From positions 30,811,493-30,875,492 of the forward strand of contig NC_044573.1 in assembly GCF_901933205.1 (NCBI RefSeq): a stretch of 64,000 bases of DNA. The letters run 5' to 3'. The notes under the pieces are model-generated. The model was not told where the DNA came from and searched no databases. It saw only the letters and a program-made list of their open reading frames with translations. The translations under genes and the position numbers were made by a program. Positions 25,839 to 37,170 of the stretch are shown here, in pieces. Position 1 is the stretch's first letter. Each line of letters opens with the position of its first letter. The DNA comes from Camarhynchus parvulus (Eukaryota; Chordata; Aves; Passeriformes; Thraupidae).

Positions 25839-26699
25839 GAGTGTATTTATAATGACTAGAGATGATAGTAAAGCACATACATGTGAGAGTATTTTAGGCA
25901 ACAAGGAGGCTAATTTACTAAACCAGATACTCTTGTGTGCAGGCAGGAGCTCCTTACCTCAGACACCTCCTGCCTTCCTGTCACTCACATACCAAGAAAC
26001 ACAAGTTATAAACAAGTTCAGTTGCTATGGCTCATGCTTCCTTCTCTCTCTGGAGTGATCCATGCTCTTTGACATGGTTCCAGCTGCCCTCCTGCCTCCG
26101 GCTACCCTGGCACTTGGAGCAGCCTGTCAAGGTCACCTCCCCGCTGCCGGGCCAGACAGTGTGAGTGCTTGCAGCCGTGCTCCTCATTCTGCGCATGCTA
26201 ACCATCCCCTGGCGGGCCAGGCATCCGCCAGCCAAGGAGATCTTAGCTCAACCGACCCTCTCTCTCTCTCTGTCTGAATTCCTCCCATGGCTCTTGTTTC
26301 TGGTCTCCTTCCTCCTCTCTTCCTCTGGCTGAGATGCCCCCCAGTCTGCCTAGGAACAGCAGAAGGTGCATTGCTGCTGGTCAGATGCAAGCCCAGAGCT
26401 GTTTCCTGGAGGTGCTCTCCACTGCATGCTCTTGGAAGCAGCCTTTATGCAGTGTGCTGCCCTGTACTAGGTTAAGCAGAGCTGAGGAGAAGACCAATGC
26501 ACGAGCAGCTTCAGCAGTACCAGTCATAGACACTATAAGGTGCTCTTTGCTTTGCCACATTCTGTTGCCAAAAGTTGATTTCAGCTGTGGGCAACGTGTC
26601 AGTGTTTATCCTGCTTGACTGAAAAACTGAGCTAAGAGAACATTGTCTCTGATTACAGACAATTACACATTGTTGCTTTGGTTTGGTTTTTCAAACTGC
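25839..26699. other. Unassigned noncoding DNA
   Basis: No gene or repeat family seen apart from a seven-unit (CT)n at 26,258-26,271. The part from 26,080 to 26,480 is somewhat GC-richer but has few CpG pairs and is not a CpG island. Confidence 0.6.
26258..26271 (+). repeat. (CT)7 microsatellite
   Basis: Seven uninterrupted CT units. Confidence 0.9.
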
Positions 26700-26860
26700 C
26701 TTTAGGCTCCCACAGCAAGTTTCAGAGGGGCCAGTACCAGCTTTTATTGGACCTACAGATATGGGCAGAAAAAGCAGGGAAGCGTTCGGGTACCCCTCAG
26801 GAGGACATATATGGACAAAAGTTCACTTGTTTTTCTCCACCCATAACATCTGATCTGGTA
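26700..26860 (+). mobile_element. Possible ancient SINE or LINE 3'-end relic
   Basis: The order 'ttttattggacctacagat', then a purine-rich stretch, then 'aagcgttcgggtac' and 'cctcaggagg' resembles an old archosaur/reptile interspersed repeat. In that repeat, 'attggaccaac' is followed by an 'aagctttcg' motif and 'cttcttcaggtc'. The comparison is from memory, spans only about 70 well-fitting bases and has many mismatches. Confidence 0.3.
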
Positions 26861-29800
26861 AAAAACTGTCGTTCTCCCCGTGTCTCCTCCCTCAGTTATG
26901 TCCAAAACCAATCACAACTCCACAGAAGTTCCTAATTCCCAAGAGATACCCAGAGCCTGCAATGCCAGAGCATGTCACTTATCCTTCTGCAGGGTTGCTG
27001 GATCTGACAGGGGTTTCAGCAGGACGTCCTGCACACAGCCTCACAGCAGTCCTGGGGAGAGGTTTCACAGGAAAAAGGAGCACTTGGAGAAATAGCAATA
27101 AACCAGGAGCCCACAGCCACCTTATCCACACATGCTATCAAGACACCTCAAAGTCTGTGTGCTGATGCTGCCCTTCCCTACCCCAGGCTGATACAAAGTC
27201 TCTAGAAACACACATGGATAATACTACCTTTGGCATTGATGTGCTTGTGTTTGATATCTCTCCTGGTTTGGTTGTGTCTGGGGAACCTACAAACAGTCCC
27301 ATACCACAAAAAGACTGGATAGAGCCACCTGTACTAATCCCTGACTCCTAAGTGTGCTGTTGAAAGGTCAGCAGCCAAGGAATGAAAGGTGATGGGATAA
27401 AGCCCTGCCAGAGGCCTCTCCACCCATCTGTGATTAATCGATCATCATCTCTTGGTTAAATCAACCACTTTTGGTGCTACCTCTAAAAACCCTTTGCACA
27501 CCAAGGTACACTGTTCTCTATACTTCTGGCCCCATAGGCGTCCTGTTTCAGCACAGCCTTCCATCTGTATGGGAAGCAGCACCTTGCCAAGGTTGGTCAC
27601 CAAGCCATGACCCTTGTCCCTTATGTCAACTTTTGCTTGTTTCTACACCCAGATACACAAGGGGTTCAAGCGTGCATGTACTGGCAGAGACAGTCTGGAG
27701 CTGACTCTCTCTGTACAGACTCCAGAAGGCCCTGGGGCAGGGCAGATGATCATGGACATGATGGAAAAGCAGGCAGGCTGCTGTGTCCATGGCCCTGAGC
27801 TTGCAGGCAGCTCTCAGGCCCGTGCTGCACCAAGCAGGCAGAAACGCAGCGCCCTTCGCTCCTGGCTGCCCAGAGCCTGCCCCTCTGACTCAGCCACCCT
27901 CCCGACACTGCCTGCCCAGGGTGCCCAGGCACAGCTGCTTATCCAGCCTTGCAGAGAGCTCCTTTGGTGCACATGGCTCTGTGCACTGCCTGGAGCCCCC
28001 TGAGCATCTGAGGCTCCCAGCACTGCTGCTGTTCAGGTCTCCCGTGAGAAGGGGCGAGGCAGGGGCTGAGGTGTTGGACCCCATGAACTGCACCCCAGCC
28101 TGCACATCAGGCTGCTCTTCTTGCTCTTTCATGTCCATCCCAAGTACAGCATCCTTCCCACTAAATTATAACGTAGTAGGAGAGGACGTGACCAATTTAA
28201 AAGAAATATAGATTTACATTTGACGTTTATGCCTGAATTGCACTCTTGTTATAGAATTGGCTCAGTGAATCTCAGTGTGGATCTGGTCTTTGAGTTTATA
28301 TTTTCTGGTTTCACTTGTTAGATTGGAAAGAAAGGAAAACAATAAAGATAGTGAAATTCCTCTTTCTTTTTTGTTTAGAAGGCAGCTAAAATGTGCCAGA
28401 CTTTCTGCATCCATTCCCCTGCTGAAGTCAGAAGGGGTTGTTCTTTCTTTTTTTCTGTTTTTTCATAGATCATACTCCCAAATGATCAAGTGAAGAGGAA
28501 ATTGTTCCCCACTGGTAATTGTTTTTTGCATTGCCTTGAAGTGAGCATGGAGCCAGGCAAGGCATAGGAAGTCTTCAGTGATTCTCCTGAGAGTTTTTCC
28601 CTACCTTAGAGAGCCCTTTCTGTCTGTGAGCAAGACCACAAGCCCTGCAGCCTCTTCTCAAAAACAGCTCAGAAAACATGCTTAGAACTCTCTTTTGGAA
28701 AGGGAAATTTTGCATCCTTTGTGGACTTTCATTTTTATAAATCACACCATTCATTATTTGCACAAACATGAACCTGTTTGTTTTTTTTTTCCAAATGCTC
28801 AGCTCAAAATAAGCAAAACAATATGCGGGCTTTTTAATGTAAGAGAAATATATAGCTCAAAGGTTGAGGCCCTTTGTTAAGAACAGTTTCAAAAAGGATG
28901 GTTATAAAGAAACAAAAATAGATTTTTATAATTGGAAGTGCCTGAAAGGGCCTAAGTATAGCAGGTTTTATTACATCTCCACTACCAGGTACTTAGGTGC
29001 TTCTCAGAACCTGCCATTAGCCAGGTCTATTGAACAAGGCACACAATTATTTTTTTTATGAAAATGCTGGCACAAGTTCACAAGCAAGGAAGGTGCTGAG
29101 CCTTTGATCCCAAGCACCAGGCAGATCCTTGAAAATGTCACAGAATGATTCATGTGCCCAAGAAAAGGGAGATCTGCTGAAGAAAAGCAGGTGTGAGGCT
29201 GCCTCCAGCCAGGCTTTGGCCGGTGGAGTGGAGCCATAAGGCTGGAGGTGCTGGGAGAAGAGCTCAGCAGAGTGGGGTGCTCAGCTGCAGCTGTGGGGCA
29301 GAGATCAGCTAGACAAAACTTGCCCAGCCTTGGCACTGACCTCCCCCTTCACGCAACAAACAGGACATTTTTCCCTATAGGTGTGTGAGCCTCATTTTGA
29401 GAGGAGACTGGGTGATTCAAGACAGAAATAGTCCTCATGTAGAGCATGGAAAACAGAGGAAGAAAAAACTACTTTGATTTGGCTGTTTTAGCGTGGCTGG
29501 TGTGTTTGTATAGGTGGTAGTGTGCCAGAATAGAAGGGATGACAGTGCGTCACCATGCAGAAATACTTTGGTCCTGAAATATGAAGGCCAACTTTCTCAA
29601 AGAAGGGTGCAAAGTTAGGAACCTAAATCTGTCCAGGAGCACCATTAGACTCCCTTACAAAGCCTGGAGAGCCTCAGTGCTTGTGGAGAACCAAGACACT
29701 AATGTAAGAGACAGGAAATTTCTGCTGGGGGCCTTTGCCAAAAAATCCACCACCACTACCTGTGTTTGAGTGTCCAGATAGGATGAGGCTTAGCTGAGGG

Positions 29801-32800
29801 CAAAGTGACGTGGAGCTTGGTTTTGCTTTGAAGAGACACTGCTTCTAAATCTGCTTTTTTGGGGCGGAGCCTGCCTGGGGTATAAATCAATGGCCACACT
29901 GCATATGTATGTTGTAAATAAGCACTGGAGAGCATCCAAGGCAGCCAACTTCCTGGCTGAGGCGCCAAGAGTTGGACCCAGCGTCTCCGAAGTCTAAAGC
30001 ATGAGATAAGATAGCCTGGGTTAAAAAGCTAACCATCTGTAGCTGGGGGCTGCAATGACCCGTAGCTGCTCCAATTTGGCCATGCAGGCTTAGCAACATT
30101 TTCCTCACTGGTTTTGGGGACAGCTGTGCCTTTAAGAGGCTCCAGCCTGAACCAGTTGAAAATAGGGGTTGAAAATGCTAGACCTCTGACAAATTACTGA
30201 ACACCTCTGGGTCTTTGCAGTCAGCTCGACAGCCACCAACAAAGCACTTAAAATTAGCTCCCAGGACCGCAGAGAAGTCCCGGTAGGCAGAGGAGGGAAC
30301 ATCACAGGCACTGAGCTTTCTGCAGAAGCTGGATTTGGAGGAAGCCACCAGCCCTGCCGCAGGGTTCATGGCTCCCTTGGGCCCCCTCTTTTGTTTAGCA
30401 ATGCTGCATCAAGCTGGATGTGCAGCACGGTCCAAGGAGCTTCACACAGGTCAATCTGCTCCTCAGGGCAGCTCTGGCAGAGGACAGCATGAGGGAAAAT
30501 GATGCAATGGTGTACAAATAAAGGAAATTAAAAAAACCCCAGAAACAATATCAGAAACCCCACAACCAAAAGCTGAAGCTCAATTCTGTAATTTTGCCCT
30601 CTAAATGCATCTGTATTTAACATTGTTAAAGAGGGAAACATGTTTCCAGACAGCTAAGAATGGCAGAGCTGCCCTAGTCCTCTGTCTGGGACTTGCCACT
30701 GCAAAAAAAGAGCATTTCTTCCCTTATGGTCTCGTGACTCCTTAGACTTCAGTGAAGCCACCATAAAACGTCCCTTCCAGGTGGGAGAATTAAATATATT
30801 TTACTCTTCTCCAGCTTTCCTGCCGTGATTTGTGAGGGGCATGCTCAGTGGCCACTGCTTTGTGCTGGAAGTACATTTCCAATTCCTCACATCTTCCTGA
30901 GATCCAGTGGGATTTCCTCAGGACCCTTCACCAGGCGTACCTAGGAGGTGTTCAGCAAGGAGTGGGAAAGGCCAGCCAAGGGGCTGTCAGAGCCACATTT
31001 TGGCCTGGGATGCAGAATGGAAGAGCACCACCTCTGCCAGCTGGGAAGGGCTTAAAGAGGAGCGAGTGCTGGCGCCGCTCGCCAGGCCCTGGCTGTGAGT
31101 GGCAGACGTCTGTGGCCACTGGATGCCTCTTAACATATTCCAGTGCCCTCAAGACAAGGTAAATTGGTGGTTGAGGCAAAACTCAGTTTTGTGTGCAGTT
31201 ATACTGCCCTCCCCGAATTCTTGGTCAACCAATTTTTATTTGTTTGTGTTACATACTCATTTCCCTTCCCACTTTAAAGGCCATTTTATGCTGGTAGAAG
31301 GTGCCATGCTGGCAGCTCTGGTTGACCCAAGAGTTAAATTTAAGCTCTAAGACAGGTGGAATGTTAGCAGTGGCTCTTTTTGTCTCTTGCCCACCGTGAT
31401 GGTGGCCCCAGGCTCTGTCCTTCCAAAGCCAGCCCAGAGGGAGCCCATCCAAGTGGTCATTTGCCCTAAAGCCTGTCTGCCAGCATCCATGCCAGCCAGA
31501 GCCAGCAGCAGGGTTTGCATCACTGTGGGCAGCTGCCTACCAGGGTCCAGCAGGTGGGAACCTCATCATGCCAGGACACAAACTGAGTGCAAAGAACAAG
31601 ACACAGTGTTGAACTCCATATTTCTCCAAATATTGACCAAGTCCCCCAGGTACTGGTGTCCTTCCTGCCCCATAGGACCATCCAGAAACCCTGACTGTGG
31701 GCAGAGATATCTGCCTTTTCATCTCTAATGCAGGGAGTCTCAGGTGCTGAAGCAAATTTCTGTGAGCTTTTCAACAGCTTTTCTACTTTTTTTTTTATTT
31801 AGCCATTGCTGTTGTTATCTTTACCCATTCACATTAATTACATTGACATGAGAAATTCAGCCTGCAGAAAGGGGTGATGCCTGGGACTCACTGCCACTAA
31901 TAACTGTGTACTGGTGCTTCTCTTCCCTACATTACTTTTTTTTTTTGGTTTTCACATTTGTTGAGTATACCCTTTTCGCTGTGTTCTGGTTCAGAATAAA
32001 GCCTTCTAGCACCTTGCCTGCATCTATTGATTAAGCTTCTCTCTCAGGCTACATCCATCCATGACTTTGCACTCTGCCCAGGCACTGAGCAAGCATTCTC
32101 AAGCTCTCTCTGTGTGCAGAGTGGAGTGGAAGCTGCTTTCAAGGAGTTATCACTTTGAAAACCCAAGCTTGGGTTACTTTAGGTCAGTGCTATCCTGTGG
32201 CGTCTGATCAGTTCAGAGTTCAGACAGTGTATCAGTATCTGGCTGCAAAGCACCTCATAGACATGCCCATAGCCTGAGGACTAATGTAAGAGTAAGTCAT
32301 TTGCCTAACTCCTTTATTTTTTTTTCTCTGACAGCTTTTCTGCCAGTAAGGTTTGACAATCCCTTAATAAATCATTTGAATCAGTTTAGCTACCAGTTTG
32401 CTGCCTCATTTGGAGACATTCTGGCAGACCGACAAGGTCCGGCTTCCCCTAGTGAAGACTGGGTTCTTTGGAACCCAACGTGTTGCAATCACTTAGAAAA
32501 ATAATAGTTCTGCTTTCATTAATTGCCTGTTGACCCCATGGCCTTGACATGTGATATACTCATCTTGTTCCCAGAGTTTGTCTCCTGCATTGCAGCCCCC
32601 CACTGTTGTCTGAAAGCAGCAGGTAAAGGCATTTTCATACCTTCAGCCCCCTGGCTCCCCAGCTGGCTCCCCATACCCTGACTCAGAGGTCCCAGCTCCC
32701 ATCAAGAGGTGACAAAGTGCTCACATTTTTGAAATCACCTGAAGTGCAGATGGAGAATGTGAGCTCTTCCAGAAACCCTAGCAAATGTGGGAGAGGGGAA

Positions 32801-33264
32801 CGCTGTTCATTGTGATACTGGTGAAGGAAAGCACAAGCAGTCTTGGACTGTGCCCATCTTGCCAGAGGCGGGATGGAAACTTGCCACAGAAGCACTGACA
32901 CCTCCTTGGGGTTAAACAAGGTTGTGCGTCGTCCTCTGAGCTATGCTCTGCTAGGTGCTCTTGATAGGAGCTCAGCCACCAATTTGCCTCATAGTGGTTC
33001 AAATATTTGGACCTAGCCCCTGGTAAAATATTTACTATGCTTTCTTATCACTTCCCTAGAAGCTTTAGTTGGAGCTAACTGATGCATTAATTCCTTCGGG
33101 ATCTAAGTCGACTTTTTTCTGCAAGATCCTGGAACATATCCAACATCATTAAGAAAAAAAAAAGCCTTTCTTTCTCAGTCAATTCTTTCAGGCAGAATTT
33201 CACCTGAAACCTGGACTCCATCTGGCACTGAGATGGCTGCACGCAGACACTCTCCTCTCTCCTG
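26861..33264. other. Unassigned noncoding DNA, no gene seen
   Basis: More than 6 kb with no recognised gene. The 27.6-28.2 kb part is GC-richer and has overlapping frames of 129-142 codons on the plus strand plus several on the minus strand. They contain no known domain, have a composition expected of GC-rich noncoding DNA, and are not called. Short T-runs occur at about 31,783 and 31,939. Confidence 0.6.
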
Positions 33265-33400
33265 ATGATGGCTGCAACTGTTGCTTTCTATGTAGGCAAA
33301 AGTATCCCCTAATGAGCTAATTATCACATCTCCAGGGGTGTTATAATAATTAATGAGATTAAACAGAGGAAAGGAAGAGCCCAATTAGGGACTGGGGATT
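33265..33400. promoter_or_regulatory. Candidate conserved regulatory patch with clustered homeodomain cores
   Basis: Within about 80 bases there are a TAATGAG (33,310-33,316), a CTAATTAT (33,317-33,324), a TAATTAATGAGATTA run (33,347-33,361) and a CAATTAG (33,382-33,388). All are cores bound by homeodomain proteins. The patch is repeat-free. Clusters like this are typical of developmental enhancers, but no conservation data were available, so this is inference. Confidence 0.3.
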
Positions 33401-35691
33401 GGTTTCTGATGCTAAAGGTGTGAGGCAGCAGCACACAGTGCCTGGGAAGACTGCAGGGTATATTTATTGGGAGATGATGCACATACCTGTACAGGGCAGG
33501 TGAGCTCGAGCTGCAGGGCTCAGCAGCACTGGATGCTCAGCAGTACTCAGCTTTCAAGTTCCTGTTTTGCTGGGGTGCTGCCCTCCTGCACCCCACTCTT
33601 ACGACAACCAGCTCATTTTTTCCCATTATCCCTTCTAACATGTTCCTGTTTGTCCTTTTTAAATTTACGTGTTTTAGTCTTTACAGTACCTCTTGCTGGA
33701 GACATGTCGGTGTTTTGCCCATCTGTTCTTGTTCTTCATAACCTCCTGTGCCAAGATGGAAAGATGCTTATGGTGCAGCTGAGAATGGGGTTTTTTGTTA
33801 GTGCTTCCCAAGCTTTATTACATCTCTCCTGTAATTTCAGCTTGACACTCCAAAGGGTTCAGTAAGGTGCTATCAATGCTGGATCCCATCCAGTCATGCA
33901 AACAAGCAAGCCTTCACTCAGGATTATCACCAAGAAATTCCTTCCTAGGATAAATGAATGGCTGATGATGATGAACAGATATAGCCTGCCATTGTCTCCT
34001 GGTGTTTGGTAACTATCAGAAAGTTTTCTATTTCATTTAAATAGAATTTCTTATGAAAAAGCCCTTGTGAGCCAAAGCATTAGACAAAGGCCACATTCAG
34101 CGCCTCCAAAATGTACATGAAAATTGAATTAACATCCTGTATGTTATATACAGTACCTGTGCAGCAGAGTGGCTCCCTGGCAGGCCAAGACAGAACAATG
34201 TCATTTTCTGTTCTCCACAGACCCTCTCCAAATCATCACCTATGTGACTGGACCTTTCCACACAACATTCACCAGAGGACAGAGCAGCTGTGGCACAGGG
34301 CACAAGCTGACTCTGGAAAGCCCTCACTCCACTGATGCGCCAAACCATGTGAACCCAATGCATAAAAACTCAGAGTTGATGTCTGAGAGCTTTAGTTGCG
34401 CCCTAAATGACACAGTATTATCTCCGTCCCTGGCTCCCAGGACCTCTCTCCACTCTCCTGCTTTTGGCCAGAATGAAGGTCATTGATTTCTCTGTACTTA
34501 AAACTTGTGCACGTCTCCACCCACAACAGACCTGCACACACCCAGCTGCAGAGTGGATGATCAAAGAGCACATCTAGCTACTCCTTGTCCTGGGGGTGTA
34601 CAGAAGCAGAAGGGCAGGTGAGCATCATGTCTGCACTGTTTGAACTGAACCAGAAATGAGACTCCAGCCAGCACTCAGGCAACCCCTCCATGGTTGGGAG
34701 GGTCAGGAGGCAGGGTGGGAGCAGGAGGGAGAGCAGAAGTCCTCTCTCTGCATCCTTCCTGGATGCACACTTGGGGTGAGGTGCCCCATTTCCTTCATCT
34801 CCTTGTCCTCCTGCTTTAGCAGCCCGACCAAAGGGTGAGGTGCGGGTAGTGGTGGGCTGGAGTCGTGTGGCACAGGGGAAAGGACAAGGGGACAGGGCTG
34901 TCCATTACTTCTCCCCAGGGCTCTGTTGCTCACCAGGACACGCCTGCCATGTCCTTGCTCACCCTGTGTTTTGTTGTTCACTTTTCATTACAAGCCCTAC
35001 ATTCATGTGCATCTACCCTAAAAAAGGATTGGCACATGACTGTGCTAACTCATGGCCCAGGCAGCTGTGCTTCTCAGGCTGCCTGCTCTGGGAAGCAAGC
35101 AGTCTGGCCTTGAGACAATATATCTCACAGGTGAGTAAACAAAGGGAGGATGAGCCAGACAGGAGAGCAGGGACTGCCGAGAGGAGAAGAGAGAGAGACA
35201 AACACCTAAGCCCAGACACAGCAGCCTGAGCAGCCAGAGGTGGAAACAACAACCTGGAGTCACCTCCTTTGAGCAGGGGTTATCCAGGAGCACCCCATGT
35301 CCCCCCAGACTGATCTAGGATTGACCTGGTAGCACTCCCATGTCTTTCACGATCCTAGGTTTTTCCAGGTGCTCTCTTGGGTCTCCATCATCCACTGACA
35401 GGACCTGCGTCAGGAGGAGCCATCACTGGAATGCATCTTATCTTCCATGCAGGATTTGGGGGACCGGCTTAGAGGGTGTTTGTCCACCGGGTTGTTTGTC
35501 TAGGCCAGAGGGATCTGGCCCTTGTAAAATAACCCCAGGGATCTACCACTCCTGGCATCACCTGCTAGTAAGGGCCCCATCATAAAGTACCTATTTGTAG
35601 ACAATGGTGCCAGAGTCTGGCAAATCCCACTGTTTGTGAGAGCATCCATGTGCCTTCCACCCACTAGTGTCCCATCAGGTCTCTTGTTCTG
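33401..35691. other. Unassigned noncoding DNA, no gene seen
   Basis: No exon, RNA gene or repeat family was recognised. Frames up to 132 codons (33,467-33,865) lack any recognisable domain. Confidence 0.6.
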
Positions 35692-35742
35692 AAAAGGCAG
35701 AATTTGAAAAACAGAAAAAAAAAAGGCAGAATTTGAAAAACA
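35692..35742 (+). repeat. Local tandem duplication, 29-base period
   Basis: The 22-base run beginning aaaaggcagaatttgaaaa occurs at 35,692-35,713 and again, identical, at 35,721-35,742. The copies are separated by seven bases that are nearly all A. This probably arose by replication slippage in an A-rich context. Confidence 0.9.
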
Positions 35743-37080
35743 AAACCCCAAACACTACTTACCAAAGCAGATATTTTCTTCAAACTTTTCTTCATTCTGA
35801 TTAAAAGCCATTTTTCATGGAAGATTTTTGTTGGGTTTTTTTTTAAGGTGTTGTCAAAAAAATGCTGCTCACTACACAAAGGCAACATAGCAGTGAAATT
35901 TGCTTTCAGGATTAAGCTGTTTGCAAGCAGGGGCATGGGACAGACAAGGAACATTTTTACTTCCCCCTGTGCTATGTTTTCTCCTACAGCTGGGCAAGGG
36001 AAGTGTGAAGCAATTTGAAATCACTTTCCTCTGGAATATTAAACAATTTCTAGGCTTTGGAGACTAGGTGTCTGGCCTTGATAAGTATTAATAGGACTGG
36101 CTGACCATGGTAGAGCTCTCAGAGGAGTTTTTTGTGCAGGTGTCTGTGCAGGGCTTTGCTGGGGATTCAGCAGCAGTACAGGAAAACAATATTTTCCCAA
36201 GCAGAAGCTACACCAGCTGTGGTGGGGTATGCTTCAGAAAATACCATAAAAGTGAGAATGCAACTGTGGAAAACAGGAAGCTTGGGAGAGCTCAGATTTT
36301 GGGGCTGATAGGGAAGCTGTGTGGAGGAAACACACAGAGTCTCTAGGTCTAACACGTTGGTTTGGTAAAGAGGGACTGGGTTTGGAAACATCTCTGTTTG
36401 TGGAGAGAAAATTATTCTTGCCTGCGGAATGGATAAGAATCCAAACAAACATGTCTTATCCAAACCTTGCAGTAATGTTTGATATTCACCATCCTTTTGA
36501 GGAACTAAATTTAATCTCTGGCTTGTTTCATCCAGATAAAGCTGGCGTTCCTACTGTACCAGAAAATAAGCCTGCCTCCTGTCTTGAATCTTTTTCCTCA
36601 CTGTTTGAAATGCTTTAGCTGACTATGTTTGAGACAGGAGACATTTTAAAATGCAAACAGAAGACAGGCTCCCCAATTCCAGTGAAAGTTATGTACCTAT
36701 CACAGATTTTTTTGTGCCTAAAAGCTTTCCGCTCTATAAATAGTAAAGCATCCTTCATGTTACTTTTGTGTGAAAGATCCTTCCTCTATCTCTTTGTCAG
36801 CTGAATCAGGACAAGAGACCATCAAAACTGTCTGGGAAGATATAGTCCCTGGATTGGATTGTCAGGTCCAATTTGTGACACATAGCAGTATTTGGTACAT
36901 TGAAATGAAACATAACGCAAAACTCTCAATGTAAGTAAAAAGGTTGCATTTAGGTAAATGAATGAAAGTACCATACTCTGAAAATGTTTTCTGGAAGACA
37001 GTCACCTCTTCTGGTTCCTTCCAGGACCTTCTGGTGTGTCACAAAGAAGAAATACTGGCTTCACTTATTTCATTCCAGAT
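35743..37080. other. Unassigned noncoding DNA, no gene seen
   Basis: Nothing recognisable. Moderately AT-rich, with frames under 100 codons. Confidence 0.6.
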
Positions 37081-37170
37081 AATTGAAAGTCAAATATGTG
37101 CACACAAAGAAAAGATATGTGTGCCATACTTACTTTGGTAAGTATGTCAAATATGTGTGCACTTTCAAAT
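37081..37170. repeat. Imperfect palindrome with internal direct repeat
   Basis: At the centre, catacttac (37,125-37,133) and gtaagtatg (37,138-37,146) pair perfectly around tttg. The outer edges, 'attgaaagt' and 'actttcaaat', can also pair. In addition 'gtcaaatatgtg' occurs on both sides (about 37,089 and 37,146) as a direct repeat. The whole looks like a small rearranged duplication. Confidence 0.6.

Noticed and set aside
27614..28211. Overlapping 129- and 142-codon frames in GC-rich DNA
   Set aside because: Low CpG, no domain, competing frames on both strands; no sign of a first exon or CpG island.
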